Origin: Magnetovibrio sp. PR-2
GTDB lineage: Bacteria; Pseudomonadota; Alphaproteobacteria; Rhodospirillales; Magnetovibrionaceae
Assembly (NCBI RefSeq): GCF_036689815.1
Contig: NZ_JBAHUR010000001.1
Location: forward strand, 1 to 64,000
Direction: 5' to 3'
DNA length: 64,000 bases
The notes beneath the pieces were generated by a model. That model had not been told where the DNA came from, ran no database searches, and worked only from the letters and a program-made list of their open reading frames with translations. Shown piece by piece: positions 36,083-45,264 of the stretch (position 1 is the first letter of the stretch; each line of letters begins with the position of its first letter). The translations under genes were made by a program, and so were the position numbers.

Positions 36083-36481
36083 TCAGTCCGTCTCTTCGAC
36101 GCGTGCCATGTCGTCGTCGCTCAACCCAAAGTGATGGCCAATTTCATGGATCAAAACATGGCGAACCAGATGATCCAGGCTGTCTGTACCTTCTTGCCAA
36201 TAGTCCAAGATCGGCTGGCGGTACAAGGTGACCGTGTCGGGTGAGATCGGCGTGTCCAGCACGCTTTTGTCCAGCATGGACACGCCCTCATAAAGCCCCA
36301 ACAAATCATACGGGCTGTCCAAACCCAGCTCGCGCTGGATCTCTTCGTCGGGAAACTCTTTGACCAAGATCACCACGCCCTGCGCCGCTTGCAACAGATT
36401 ATCCGGCAGGTTGGCGTAGGCGTCTTGAGCGATGCTGAGCAACGCCTGTGCACTGGGTGGTGGATCGGCTTTTGAAGACAT
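36083..36481 (-). CDS. Zincin-like metallopeptidase family protein
   Basis: A 132-residue protein with the metalloprotease motif HEIGHHFGLSDDDM near residue 113 (HExxH plus the third ligand region). It matches the short zincin-like family (formerly DUF1025) often annotated as metallopeptidase; activity is unproven. VTLYRQPILDYWQEG lies before the active site. It is convergent with the small hypothetical at 35879 and divergent from phhB, so it stands alone. Confidence 0.88.
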   Translation of the reverse strand: MSSKADPPPSAQALLSIAQDAYANLPDNLLQAAQGVVILVKEFPDEEIQRELGLDSPYDLLGLYEGVSMLDKSVLDTPISPDTVTLYRQPILDYWQEGTDSLDHLVRHVLIHEIGHHFGLSDDDMARVEETD

Positions 36482-36556
36482 ATCTGAAGTCTAGCGCGCC
36501 TTGACCTTGGCGCCAAGCATCGCCACGTCTGTAGGGATTGTGAAAAGGAGCTTTAT

Positions 36557-36850
36557 ATGGCCGCGCTTTTATCCCCCGACGATATTGCCACCAAGCTACA
36601 GACACTTCAGGGTTGGCGGCTCAGTTCAGATGGAAAGACCCTGTCTAAAGAGCTGCAATTTGCCGACTTCAAGGCGGCTTTTGCCTTCATGACCCACGTC
36701 GCGATGGTGGCAGAAACCATGGACCACCATCCCGACTGGTCAAATGTCTACAACACCGTTTGTGTGAAACTGTCCACCCATGACGCGGGCGGTGTGACCG
36801 AGCGTGACATCACCCTCGCCCAAGCCATCGAACGGATCTTAGGCGATTAA
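36557..36850 (+). CDS. 4a-hydroxytetrahydrobiopterin dehydratase
   Basis: A 97-residue pterin-4a-carbinolamine dehydratase of standard length. The active-site motif is MDHHPDWSNVYN near residues 55-66, with the two His that protonate the pterin. It recycles the cofactor of phenylalanine hydroxylase or, in bacteria lacking that, may serve molybdopterin or pterin repair. No aromatic hydroxylase is near. It is convergent with the DMT transporter gene four bases on. Confidence 0.93.
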   Translation: MAALLSPDDIATKLQTLQGWRLSSDGKTLSKELQFADFKAAFAFMTHVAMVAETMDHHPDWSNVYNTVCVKLSTHDAGGVTERDITLAQAIERILGD

Positions 36851-36854
36851 TGGC

Positions 36855-37787
36855 TCAATGCTTTTCCACAATCGCGGCGCCATCTTCGGGGTCGGTGCAA
36901 AGCGACTTGTGTTTGACCTTAGCCAAATAGCTTTCGCGGCGCGCGATATATATGCCCGATGCCCCAATGACCACGGCACCGGTCCAAGACCAAACATCAG
37001 GGATTTCCCCATAGGCCCAAAAGCCCAAGACGGCAACGAACGGAATTTGCACGTATCCGAACGGTGCTACAAACGACGCATCGGCCGCCTTATAGCTTCG
37101 GTTCAAAGCCAGATGCGCCGCCGTCGCCACCACAGCCGCAATCCCTAACCAAAGCCAGGCGTTCGTGGACGGCCATTGCCAGTATCCGAGCGCCGGAGGC
37201 AACGAGAACAGGCTCATAAACACGCCCATCCACACAACCATGGCGTTGGGCTGTTCCGTCCGGGTTAAGGACTTGTTGGACAGCATCGCGCCCGCAATCA
37301 GCGCAGCGGTCACCAACGCCACCACGTGCGGCGTGTCCACATCTTGAAAGCCAGGGCGGATAATCAACAAGACACCACAAAAGCCAACTCCCGTCGCCAC
37401 CCAGCGGCGCAGGCCGACCTTTTCACCTAAGAACAAGGCCGCCCCAAAGGTGGTAAACAACGGGGCCGAAAAACTGATGGCCGTGGCTTCGGCTAAGGGC
37501 ATTTGTGTGATCACCCAAAACCACGATAACATCGCCATAATCCCAAAAACGGACCGACGCACGTGCGCCCAGGGCCGCTTCGTGTGCAGGACAGAAATCC
37601 CCGCATACAGAACCCACGGCACCATAAGAACCAATTGACCGAGGTTGCGAAAGAACGCAATTTCAAAGGGATGGAGCTCTCCGGCGATTTTGCGCACCAG
37701 CAAACTCAAAACGCCGATCAAACACGCCGCCACGCTCGCCCACAACGCACCTTGTGCATTAGTCGCCATGGGAGATGACGCAGACAC
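36855..37787 (-). CDS. DMT superfamily transporter (EamA domains)
   Basis: A 310-residue protein with ten hydrophobic segments arranged as two EamA repeats, the drug/metabolite transporter fold. The first repeat includes FEIAFFRNLGQLVLMVPW, the second HLALNRSYKAADASFVAPFGYVQIP. The C-terminal 20 residues are soluble and charged. Substrates in this branch include amino acids and S-adenosylmethionine (closest type: RhaT/YdcZ-like EamA), but it cannot be chosen here. Genes on each side are unrelated. Confidence 0.9.
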   Translation of the reverse strand: MSASSPMATNAQGALWASVAACLIGVLSLLVRKIAGELHPFEIAFFRNLGQLVLMVPWVLYAGISVLHTKRPWAHVRRSVFGIMAMLSWFWVITQMPLAEATAISFSAPLFTTFGAALFLGEKVGLRRWVATGVGFCGVLLIIRPGFQDVDTPHVVALVTAALIAGAMLSNKSLTRTEQPNAMVVWMGVFMSLFSLPPALGYWQWPSTNAWLWLGIAAVVATAAHLALNRSYKAADASFVAPFGYVQIPFVAVLGFWAYGEIPDVWSWTGAVVIGASGIYIARRESYLAKVKHKSLCTDPEDGAAIVEKH

Positions 37788-37795
37788 AGCTGCGC

Positions 37796-38059
37796 CTATT
37801 CTTCAGAAGACGGGTCTGAAGCGGGCGGCTCTTGATTTTGAAGTTGACGTTGGCGGCGAAACATCAGTACGGCCACGACACCGCCCAGCGTATGCACAAA
37901 TACGTCAAACATGTCGATGGGGGCCAAAGGAATGCCGTTTTTGACCATCAAGAACTTCTGCACCAGGTGCGGTTCGGGCAAGATCGGCATGAAAAAATAC
38001 AGACCGCCAAAAATCATGACCGGTCCGGGAGGAAGAGAATCGAGAATACGATTGAGCAT
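37796..38059 (-). CDS. Small membrane protein, unknown
   Basis: An 87-residue protein from the ATG at 38059; the frame opens at 38137. Two hydrophobic stretches (PVMIFGGLYFFMPIL and VFVHTLGGVVAVLMF) are split by a short polar loop (PEPHLVQKFLMVKNGIPLA). The tail is Gln/Ser/Glu-rich. I do not know the family. It lies eight bases downstream of nothing obvious and precedes the DMT gene on the same strand by eight bases, so the two may be co-transcribed. Confidence 0.6.
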   Translation of the reverse strand: MLNRILDSLPPGPVMIFGGLYFFMPILPEPHLVQKFLMVKNGIPLAPIDMFDVFVHTLGGVVAVLMFRRQRQLQNQEPPASDPSSEE

Positions 38060-38194
38060 GGGATACCTAGAGACGTCAAAAGTTGAGCGTAAGCTATGCC
38101 CATTGTGCCGTCGCGTCAAACGCCTTGGACTTGCCACACCCCGCTCATTTTGTCATTGTGCCGCCCAAATCAAACATTGAGTTGAGGCATCACC

Positions 38195-38782
38195 ATGAGA
38201 GGCTACTTCGGCGTCGGCGTTGAAGGTATTTCCAAATCCATGAACGCAGGGGCGATTTTTCGTACCGCCCATGCCTTTGGCGCCAGTTTTGTGTTCACCG
38301 TCAACGCCAACTATGAACGCGGCGAAGGCAGTTTGGCAGACACTTCGAATTCTCTTGAGCATCTGCCGTTTTACGGTTTTCCTAAGCTTGACGACATGCT
38401 GCTGCCCCAAGACTGCCGCTTAGTCGGTGTGGAGCTGACCGAAGATTCGGTTGAATTGCCCAGCTTTCGCCACCCCAGCAAATGCGCCTATGTTTTGGGC
38501 CCCGAACGCGGCTCTTTGTCACCGGAAATGGTGGAAAAGTGCGAATTCATCGTCAAAATCCCCACCAGCTTTTGCATTAACGTATCCGTTGCCGCCGCTT
38601 TGGTGATGTACGACCGTTCGCTGTCCATGGGCAAATTTGCCGAACGTCCCGTGCGCGCAGGCGGTCCTGTACAGCCCAAATCGGACCATCAACATGGCGG
38701 GCCCGTTTTGCGACAAATGGACAAGTTTAAAACCGACCCCCCCGTCGGTCCCGGCTTCGATCCCAAAGGCTTTAGCGCTTAA
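38195..38782 (+). CDS. TrmH/SpoU family RNA methyltransferase
   Basis: A 195-residue SPOUT enzyme. The family motifs are NAGAIFRTAHAFGA (motif 1 Asn/Arg), YVLGPERGSLS (motif 2) and IPTSFCINVSVAAALVMYD (motif 3), which form the trefoil knot that binds SAM. It probably 2'-O-methylates a ribose in tRNA or rRNA. The usual N-terminal extension of TrmH is absent. Its last 11 bases overlap the convergent asparaginase gene. Confidence 0.93.
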   Translation: MRGYFGVGVEGISKSMNAGAIFRTAHAFGASFVFTVNANYERGEGSLADTSNSLEHLPFYGFPKLDDMLLPQDCRLVGVELTEDSVELPSFRHPSKCAYVLGPERGSLSPEMVEKCEFIVKIPTSFCINVSVAAALVMYDRSLSMGKFAERPVRAGGPVQPKSDHQHGGPVLRQMDKFKTDPPVGPGFDPKGFSA

Positions 38783-39791
38783 GCATAAACGCTTCGCTCC
38801 CGCGCAGCTCGCCGACGCGTTCGTCAATGGTGTTGAGAATAGGCTTTTCGATCAGATCGGCCACGCCGTCACGCGCCTCTCCGCTCAACAGCCCCAACTG
38901 ATCCAGCACAAAACCCATCGCTTGCTCAGAAGCCCGAATGGTGCCGTCGTCAATTTTCAAGGCAATGGCGAGCCCTGCACCAGGCACCATGGCGATGTGC
39001 ACACCGTCCGCACCGCCTTTGACCAAGATTTCACCTTTTGTCGTTTCCATCACGCGGGTATCGAACCGCCCGGTTCCCGCCACCAAATGCGGATGGGCGG
39101 CCATGGCGGACAACACACGATGCGTGCTCGCCATGCGCTCCGCCCCGCCAACCGATGGGGCGATCATAGACGCCATACCCTGTGCTAAGGCCGACAGAGG
39201 AAACGCAAAGACAGGGATACCGCAGCCATCCGCGCTCTGCGGAACCCTGGACAGGTCCGAACCGGTCATTTCTTCAACCGTCCTTGTGATGCGTTGTTGC
39301 ACCGGGTGATCGGGCTTGATGTAATTTTTGGTGTCTTCACCCAAATGAAGCGCCGTGGTCAAGAACCCTGCATGTTTACCCGAACAATTGTTGTGCGCCC
39401 GGGTGAAATCTTCGCCATCGCGCGCCATGGACTTGGTGACATCCAGCGTAATCGCTTCACAGTGTCCACATTCAAGATCGTCCACACCAAGCCCCACCCG
39501 CGCCAACCACGCCTGCACATGGCGAACATGATCGTGTTCTGAATTATGAGAGGCACAAGCCAGAGCAATTTCTTGCGCGCTCACGTTAAAGGCATCCGCC
39601 GCGCCGGTTTCGATCAGCGGTATGGCTTGCAAGGGCTTTAATGAAGACCGCGGAAAGACATTTTGGCCCACATCCCCCCACGACTGCAAAATTTCGCCTT
39701 TAACATTCACGACGGCACAAGCACCGCGATACCGGCATTCGACAAAACCGCCGCGCGTGGCTTCGATCAATACGGGATTGGGGGTCGTCAT
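38772..39791 (-). CDS. Asparaginase (AnsA/PF06089 type)
   Basis: A 339-residue protein of the thermolabile-type bacterial asparaginase II family from the ATG at 39791. SSLKPLQAIPLIETGAADAF carries the Ser-x-x-Lys (SSLKP) nucleophile region; LACASHNSEHDHV and NNCSGKHAGFL follow; SADGCGIPVFAFPL ends the active-site set. It hydrolyses Asn to Asp and ammonia. It overlaps the SpoU gene tail and is divergent from the IalB-type gene, with a gap of 60 bases. Confidence 0.93.
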   Translation of the reverse strand: MTTPNPVLIEATRGGFVECRYRGACAVVNVKGEILQSWGDVGQNVFPRSSLKPLQAIPLIETGAADAFNVSAQEIALACASHNSEHDHVRHVQAWLARVGLGVDDLECGHCEAITLDVTKSMARDGEDFTRAHNNCSGKHAGFLTTALHLGEDTKNYIKPDHPVQQRITRTVEEMTGSDLSRVPQSADGCGIPVFAFPLSALAQGMASMIAPSVGGAERMASTHRVLSAMAAHPHLVAGTGRFDTRVMETTKGEILVKGGADGVHIAMVPGAGLAIALKIDDGTIRASEQAMGFVLDQLGLLSGEARDGVADLIEKPILNTIDERVGELRGSEAFMLKR

Positions 39792-39851
39792 TTTTCCGTT
39801 CCTTTTCGCGTCAAGACTTGCCCATCGAGCCTGAGCGCGTACACTATCACC

Positions 39852-40361
39852 ATGATTCGCAAACACATTCCACTAACGGTTTTCTGTTCCCTGTGCCTCG
39901 CACCGGCCCTTGCCAGCGCTGAGGTCCTCTTGGAACGTGGGGATTGGCAAGCCATTCAAGAAATGGAAAATGGCAAACCCGTGTGTGTTATGTCGGCTTC
40001 GCCCCACACCGATAAGGGCAAGTACAAAAAACGCGGCACCATCTTAGCCATTATCACCCACCGCCCCAGTGAAAAGCGCATTGGTGAAGTTGGCTTTCAA
40101 CAGGGCTACCCCCTCAAAGACGGCAGCCAAGCCAGCGCAATCATCGACGGCAAAACCACGTTTAAGCTGTTTGGCCAAGGTGAATACGCTTGGTCTTACG
40201 ACAGTGCGGCGGACAAGGCCATCATCAAAGCCATGCGCGGCGGAAATTCATTGGTGGTCAAAGGCACGTCTTCGCGTGGCACGCAAACCACAGACACCTA
40301 TTCGCTGAAGGGCTTCACGGCTGTTAATAACGCGCTCAACAAAGCCTGCGGCGTGCGCTAA
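39852..40361 (+). CDS. Invasion-associated locus B (IalB) family protein
   Basis: A 169-residue secreted or periplasmic protein with a signal peptide (residues 1-24, [18 protein letters not shown] type; cleavage near ASA-EV). The mature part matches the IalB family: W-x-AI then [10 protein letters not shown] (Cys 1), [18 protein letters not shown], and NALNKACGV at the end (Cys 2), which probably forms one disulphide. Despite the name, this family is common in free-living alphaproteobacteria and has no firm role. rlmN follows. Confidence 0.85.
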   Translation: MIRKHIPLTVFCSLCLAPALASAEVLLERGDWQAIQEMENGKPVCVMSASPHTDKGKYKKRGTILAIITHRPSEKRIGEVGFQQGYPLKDGSQASAIIDGKTTFKLFGQGEYAWSYDSAADKAIIKAMRGGNSLVVKGTSSRGTQTTDTYSLKGFTAVNNALNKACGVR

Positions 40362-40405
40362 GAATCTTTGCGGTTTTGCGCAAAAGCCCTTATATGAGGG
40401 CCATC

Positions 40406-41539
40406 ATGACAGACACGCACACACCATTCTTATCTGACACCAAGCCCAATTTGATCGGCATGACCCGCGATCAGCTGGCCCAGGCCATGGTTGCCATCGG
40501 CGAAAAACCGTTTCGCTCCAAACAGGTGTGGAACTGGCTCTACATCCGTGGGGCGAAAGATTTTGCTTCCATGAGCAATCTGTCCAAGGCCATGCGCGAC
40601 AAGCTTGAACAGGCGTATTGCCTCATCCGCCCCGAAATCGTTGAGCACTTGGTCAGCACAGACACCACACAAAAATGGCTCTTTCGGCTCAGTGATGGCA
40701 ATGAAGTCGAAGCCGTCTTTATCCCCGAAGAGGGCCGTGGGGCCCTTTGTGTCTCCTCCCAGGTGGGCTGCACGCTCAATTGTGATTTCTGCAATACAGG
40801 CACGCAGCGCATGGTGCGCAATCTCACCGCGGCTGAAATTGTTGGGCAGTTGATGGTAGCACGCGACAGCAACGACGAATGGCCGTCCGACAATGACCGG
40901 CGCAAAATCACCAACATTGTGATGATGGGCATGGGTGAGCCGTTGATGAACTTCGACAACGTGCGTGATGCCTTGGACATTATCAAAGACAACGAAGGCC
41001 TATCCATTTCACGCCGCCGCATCACGTTGTCGACGTCTGGTATTGTGCCGGAAATCAAGCGCTGCGGTGATGAGATCGATGTGGACCTCGCCATCAGCCT
41101 ACATGCGGCCCGCGATGAGCTGCGCAATACATTGGTGCCGATTAACAAAAAGTATCCCCTAGACACCCTGTTGAAGGCCTGCGCCGCTTATCCCGGTGCA
41201 CGCAATTCGCGCCGCATCACCATGGAATATGTGATGCTCAAAGACGTCAACGATTCCGAAGACGATGCCCGCCTCCTGGCCCAGTTGATGAATACATATA
41301 AAATCCCTGCGAAGTTTAACCTGATCCCGTTTAACCCTTGGCCGGGCAGCAAGTACGAAACGTCGTCCAACAATGCCTGTCACAAGTTTTCTCGGATTTT
41401 GAATGACTTAGGCTACTCCGCACCGATCCGCCAACCCCGCGGGCGCGACATCATGGCGGCCTGTGGTCAGCTCAAATCGGCCAGCGAAAATCAAAAGCTT
41501 AAAGACTTACAAGCCAAACGCGCCACGGCGACGGCCTAA
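40406..41539 (+). CDS. rlmN: 23S rRNA/tRNA A2503/A37 C2-methyltransferase
   Basis: A 377-residue radical SAM enzyme from the ATG at 40406 (TGAGGG just upstream). CTLNCDFC is the CxxxCxxC cluster motif, and the C-terminal AACGQL carries the Cys that takes part in catalysis. [23 protein letters not shown], and [13 protein letters not shown] are the RlmN core. It methylates C2 of A2503 in 23S rRNA and A37 in some tRNAs, for translational fidelity. It lies 44 bases after the IalB-family gene. Confidence 0.97.
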   Translation: MTDTHTPFLSDTKPNLIGMTRDQLAQAMVAIGEKPFRSKQVWNWLYIRGAKDFASMSNLSKAMRDKLEQAYCLIRPEIVEHLVSTDTTQKWLFRLSDGNEVEAVFIPEEGRGALCVSSQVGCTLNCDFCNTGTQRMVRNLTAAEIVGQLMVARDSNDEWPSDNDRRKITNIVMMGMGEPLMNFDNVRDALDIIKDNEGLSISRRRITLSTSGIVPEIKRCGDEIDVDLAISLHAARDELRNTLVPINKKYPLDTLLKACAAYPGARNSRRITMEYVMLKDVNDSEDDARLLAQLMNTYKIPAKFNLIPFNPWPGSKYETSSNNACHKFSRILNDLGYSAPIRQPRGRDIMAACGQLKSASENQKLKDLQAKRATATA

Positions 41540-41555
41540 CGCTTATGAGATTATT

Positions 41556-41574
41556 TTTGTACGTTCGTTTTAAA
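41556..41574. promoter_or_regulatory. Operator candidate at tetR promoter
   Basis: TTTGTACGTTCGTTTTAAA is a partial palindrome 44 bases before the TetR start. It shares the half-site TTTRAACG/CGTTTAAA with 42363-42380 and, more loosely, 42427-42444. Confidence 0.4.
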
Positions 41575-41617
41575 ATGGCGTATTCTGTTTTCAGAGAACA
41601 TACTGACTAGGTGCCCC

Positions 41618-42283
41618 ATGGCCCGACCACAAAAATTCAATACGAACGACGTTTTGGACCAAGCCATGGATGTGTTTTGGCAAAAGGGCTACGACAACAC
41701 GTCTGTGCAAGACTTGGTCGATGCCACGGGTCTCAATCGCGGCAGCCTCTACAATTCATTCGGTGACAAGGCCGATCTGTTTGCCGAAGTCCTTAAACGC
41801 TATCGCAACCAATCCCCCGCCGCACAGCTGGCGACGAAGGTGGACACGGCCCCGCCGCGCCAATGGATTGAAGATTTTTTGATGGCTTTGGTCGATCGCG
41901 CCAAGTCCGATCCAGATCACAAAGGTTGCCTGCTCACCAACACAGCTGCTGGGCTTTATGGCTGTGATCCCACCATGACATCTTTGGTTGATCAGACCTT
42001 AAAAGACTTAGAAAACATGTTTTCCACCGTTATCCGGCGGGGGCAAGCGAGCGGCCACATTTCTGCCGCCACATCCGCCGAAAGCTTAGCGCGTTTTTTC
42101 GTGACGACCGCCAATGGCATGAACGTCATGGCCAGTGCGCAGTGCGATACGGCTATGCTGCAAGACGTCGTCAGCCATGCGCTGTCTGTCTTGGGCGATC
42201 CCAGCGCCATTGAAAAGCCTACAAACCCCCAAACGGACACGGATGGGCTGGCTTTTCCCAGTGATCCCCCATCCCTTTATTGA
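41618..42283 (+). CDS. TetR family transcriptional regulator
   Basis: A 221-residue regulator. The helix-turn-helix occupies residues 10-55 (NDVLDQAMDVFWQKGYDNTS; LVDATGLNRGSLYNSFGDKADLF). The C-terminal ligand domain has LTNTAAGLYGCDPTM, typical of the TetR_C_16/QacR-like group that controls drug, thiol or quinone responses. It probably represses itself and the downstream CMD-domain gene; shared half-sites lie before both. The ligand is unknown. A 176-base gap separates the two genes. Confidence 0.93.
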   Translation: MARPQKFNTNDVLDQAMDVFWQKGYDNTSVQDLVDATGLNRGSLYNSFGDKADLFAEVLKRYRNQSPAAQLATKVDTAPPRQWIEDFLMALVDRAKSDPDHKGCLLTNTAAGLYGCDPTMTSLVDQTLKDLENMFSTVIRRGQASGHISAATSAESLARFFVTTANGMNVMASAQCDTAMLQDVVSHALSVLGDPSAIEKPTNPQTDTDGLAFPSDPPSLY

Positions 42284-42362
42284 ACATTCAGTCAACAACC
42301 AATCTTCAACCCCCCTAATTTGCCCTTAAAATGTAGCCTTAAGCCCTTTTGCCTCCCTTCAT

Positions 42363-42380
42363 TTTGAACGAGCGTTTAAA
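42363..42380. promoter_or_regulatory. TetR operator candidate 1 upstream of CMD gene
   Basis: TTTGAACGAGCGTTTAAA is an 18-base palindrome with few mismatches, 80 bases before the carboxymuconolactone-decarboxylase-family gene. The half-site also appears at the tetR promoter. Confidence 0.5.
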
Positions 42381-42426
42381 AATAGCTTGACCCACATGAC
42401 TTTAGCGCGGCATGATGCTTTTAATA

Positions 42427-42444
42427 TTTGAACAAACATTCAAA
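42427..42444. promoter_or_regulatory. TetR operator candidate 2 upstream of CMD gene
   Basis: TTTGAACAAACATTCAAA is an 18-base imperfect palindrome (arms TTTGAA/TTCAAA) about 16 bases before the start codon, where bound repressor would block initiation. Confidence 0.5.
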
Positions 42445-42459
42445 AACGGAGCGGCACTG

Positions 42460-43026
42460 ATGTCCCTATTCCCCCTCAACACCAGAGAAACCGCGCCCCA
42501 GGGCTCTCACGCCGTTATGGACGCTTATGTCGAACGATTTGGGTTTGTCCCCAATCTCATCGGCATTTTGTCCAGTTCTCCGGCGGCGACCCAGGGTTAT
42601 GCCCAGACCTACGGGCTGTTGGGTGAAACGGCGTTTAGTCTGGCTGAACAACAACTTTTGTTTTTAACTGTTTCGCGTGAAAACGGCTGTCAGTATTGCG
42701 TTGCGGCCCATACCATGGCGGGCCGCATGGCGGGACTGGACGAAGATAGCCTCAACGCCGTTCGTAACAGCCAACCCCTATTGGACCCCAAACTGGCAGC
42801 CCTTTCCGACTTCGCGGTTAAAGTGGTCAACAAACGCGGCCAACTCAACCACGACGACGTGCATGATTTTCTGGCTGCAGGCTATACGCAAGCCCAAATT
42901 CTAGATGTGTTGCTTGGCGTCGCCACAAAGACCATATCCAATTATATGAACCACATCGCCGAAACGCCACTTGACCCACAATTCGCTAAAGATGCGTGGG
43001 AGCCGCGCGTCAGTTCGGCAGCGTAA
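42460..43026 (+). CDS. Carboxymuconolactone decarboxylase/AhpD-like protein
   Basis: A 188-residue protein from the ATG at 42460 (CGGAG upstream). It has the CMD fold with the redox pair and His in NGCQYCVAAHTMAG near residues 73-86, as in alkylhydroperoxidase AhpD and related peroxidases. AYVERFGFVPNLIGILSSSP opens the domain. It probably reduces peroxides or serves as a thiol oxidoreductase. TetR-type operators overlap its promoter region, so it is likely induced through the upstream regulator. Confidence 0.9.
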   Translation: MSLFPLNTRETAPQGSHAVMDAYVERFGFVPNLIGILSSSPAATQGYAQTYGLLGETAFSLAEQQLLFLTVSRENGCQYCVAAHTMAGRMAGLDEDSLNAVRNSQPLLDPKLAALSDFAVKVVNKRGQLNHDDVHDFLAAGYTQAQILDVLLGVATKTISNYMNHIAETPLDPQFAKDAWEPRVSSAA

Positions 43027-43059
43027 AAGTTTCCATGAGCAGACGCCGGTCCCCCCGGC

Positions 43060-43123
43060 CCTCTTCTCAAACGTTTGCGCACCACCCGGGGCCCTAGGCC
43101 TTCGTCGACGTTTTGAGAAGAGG
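43060..43123. repeat. Large inverted repeat between CMD and DsbA-like genes
   Basis: CCTCTTCTCAAACG (43060-43073) and CGTTTTGAGAAGAGG (43109-43123) are complementary apart from one extra A. The 35-base loop is GC-rich. It lacks a long T-run, so it may be a weak terminator, a leader structure or an element remnant. Confidence 0.5.
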
Positions 43124-43143
43124 CGCTCTTGTAAGGACGACAC

Positions 43144-43833
43144 ATGACGGACAGTTGCTCGATCGACACCCAAGCCCCCGAAACCCACACTGCTCAAGGT
43201 GATGACTTCGCACAAGGCAAACACGTCCTGTTTTTTGGCGACCCCATGTGTTCGTGGTGTTGGGGCTTTGCTCCAGAACTGAACCAGCTCGCCGAACAAA
43301 CTCAAGGCCGTGCCACCCTTCACACCTTCATGGGCGGATTGCGGCCCGGCACGACCCAGCCCTGGGATGCACAGATGCGGGCCTACATCCGACAGCATTG
43401 GCAAGACGTGCAATCGCGCACAGGCCAACCGTTCGATTTTGCCCGCTTTGACGACGAGACCTTCGTCTACGACACAGAACCGAGTGCACGGGCCTTGGTC
43501 ACGGTGCGCACACACGCGCCCGGTTGTGCTCTCGTCATGTACGAAGCCCTGCAACGCGCCTTTTATGCCGACAACCTAGACATCACAGATGCAACCGTGC
43601 TTGCGCGTCTGGCTGAAGCCTGTGGCATGGACAAATCTCTCTTTCTTCAAGACTTTGACACCCCTGACATGCGCCAAACCGTGCTCAACGACTATCGACG
43701 CACGCGCGAATTTGGCATCCAAGGCTTCCCTGCCGTGGTTTGCGCTGAAGACGGTCAGTATGCCGTCCTGACATTGGGCTATCGCCCTTACAGCGCCATG
43801 CAATCGGATTTTGAAGCCTGGCTTGACGCTTGA
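43144..43833 (+). CDS. DsbA family thioredoxin-fold protein
   Basis: A 229-residue protein with the active site CSWC in FFGDPMCSWCWGFAPELNQL (residues near 38) and a helical insertion, the FrnE-like cytoplasmic DsbA branch. RTREFGIQGFPAVV near residue 187 holds the cis-Pro loop. No signal peptide is seen, so it probably works in the cytoplasm as a thiol oxidoreductase or isomerase. It precedes argG by about 85 bases. A large inverted repeat lies in its leader. Confidence 0.88.
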   Translation: MTDSCSIDTQAPETHTAQGDDFAQGKHVLFFGDPMCSWCWGFAPELNQLAEQTQGRATLHTFMGGLRPGTTQPWDAQMRAYIRQHWQDVQSRTGQPFDFARFDDETFVYDTEPSARALVTVRTHAPGCALVMYEALQRAFYADNLDITDATVLARLAEACGMDKSLFLQDFDTPDMRQTVLNDYRRTREFGIQGFPAVVCAEDGQYAVLTLGYRPYSAMQSDFEAWLDA

Positions 43834-43919
43834 TCTTGCCCACCGCTTAGATATGCGTATAGTGCGCCTAAAGGGACACACCGTTCCCCTCCCCAAACTT
43901 AATACAGAGGACACCCATC

Positions 43920-45131
43920 ATGTCGGGCGATATCAAAAAGGTCGTTTTGGCTTACAGCGGCGGTTTGGATACCTCCATCATTCTGCGCTGGCTGCAAGAA
44001 ACCTATAACTGCGAAGTCGTGACGTTCACCGCCGACTTAGGTCAAGGCGAAGAACTGGAACCCGCGCGCGAAAAAGCCGAAATGATGGGAATCAAAGAGA
44101 TCTATATCGAAGATCTGCGCGAAGAATTTGTGCGTGATTATGTCTTCCCCATGTTCCGCGGCAATGCCTTGTACGAAGGCACCTATTTGCTGGGCACATC
44201 GATCGCCCGCCCACTGATCGCCAAACGCCAAATCGAAATCGCAAACGAAGTTGGTGCCGATGCCGTGTCCCACGGTGCGACGGGCAAAGGCAACGACCAA
44301 GTCCGCTTTGAGTTGGGTTATTACGCGTGCAAACCCGACATCAAAATCATTGCGCCCTGGCGCGAATGGGACCTAGCCTCGCGCACCGATTTGATCAACT
44401 ACGCCGAAGCCCATCAAATTCCGGTGCCCAAAGACAAACGCGGCGAAAGCCCATTTTCTCAAGACGCCAACCTTTTGCACATTTCGTCCGAAGGCAAAAT
44501 CCTCGAAGACCCATGGCAAGAACCAGACTATGACCTGATCTTGACCCGCATGGTCACGCCCATGGACGCACCGGATCAGCCCACCGAAATCACCATCGAT
44601 TTTGAAAAAGGCGATCCGGTGGCCATCAACGGCGAAAAAATGAGCCCGGCTACCTTGCTCACCAAACTCAATGAGCTGGGTGGTGCCAACGGTATCGGCG
44701 CCATCGATATTGTCGAAAACCGCTTTGTCGGCATGAAATCACGTGGTGTCTACGAAACCCCGGGCGGCACGGTTCTGTTGCATGCGCGCCGCGCCATGGA
44801 AAGCCTGACAATGGACCGCGGTGCGGCTCACTTGAAAGACGAGCTGATGCCGCGTTATGCCGAGCTTATCTATAACGGCTTCTGGTTCGCCGCCGAGCGT
44901 GAAATGCTGCAAGTCGCCATCGACAAAGCCAACGAACGCGTGAGCGGCTCGGTGCGCATGAAGCTCTATAAAGGCAACACCATCATCACCGGTCGCAAAT
45001 CGCCCTATTCCCTCTACGACGAAGATATTGTGACCTTCGAAGAAGACACGGTTTATGATCAACGTGATGCTGAGGGCTTTATTCGCCTCAATGCCTTGCG
45101 TTTGCGTCTAGGCTCTAAGTTGGGCATTTAG
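43920..45131 (+). CDS. argG: Argininosuccinate synthase
   Basis: A 403-residue class I argininosuccinate synthase. [12 protein letters not shown] is the PP-loop for [20 protein letters not shown] binds citrulline/Asp, and the C-terminus has [21 protein letters not shown]. It joins citrulline and aspartate in arginine synthesis. The length and motifs match alphaproteobacterial ArgG. A good terminator follows. The gene stands apart from other arg genes in this window. Confidence 0.98.
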   Translation: MSGDIKKVVLAYSGGLDTSIILRWLQETYNCEVVTFTADLGQGEELEPAREKAEMMGIKEIYIEDLREEFVRDYVFPMFRGNALYEGTYLLGTSIARPLIAKRQIEIANEVGADAVSHGATGKGNDQVRFELGYYACKPDIKIIAPWREWDLASRTDLINYAEAHQIPVPKDKRGESPFSQDANLLHISSEGKILEDPWQEPDYDLILTRMVTPMDAPDQPTEITIDFEKGDPVAINGEKMSPATLLTKLNELGGANGIGAIDIVENRFVGMKSRGVYETPGGTVLLHARRAMESLTMDRGAAHLKDELMPRYAELIYNGFWFAAEREMLQVAIDKANERVSGSVRMKLYKGNTIITGRKSPYSLYDEDIVTFEEDTVYDQRDAEGFIRLNALRLRLGSKLGI

Positions 45132-45150
45132 ACCTTGCCAGAAAACATCA

Positions 45151-45179
45151 AAAAGGGGTTCATCAGAGCCCCTTTTTTT
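45151..45179 (+). terminator. Rho-independent terminator after argG
   Basis: AAAAGGGG pairs with CCCCTTTT around TTCATCAGAG, and seven T follow. It lies 20 bases past the argG stop. Confidence 0.85.
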
Positions 45180-45264
45180 ATATCCGCACATCAGTTGATC
45201 TTAATTCGTCAATGTTAGAATAAGATTATTCTATGTTCTGAAGTGTTTTATATATTTGATAAAA

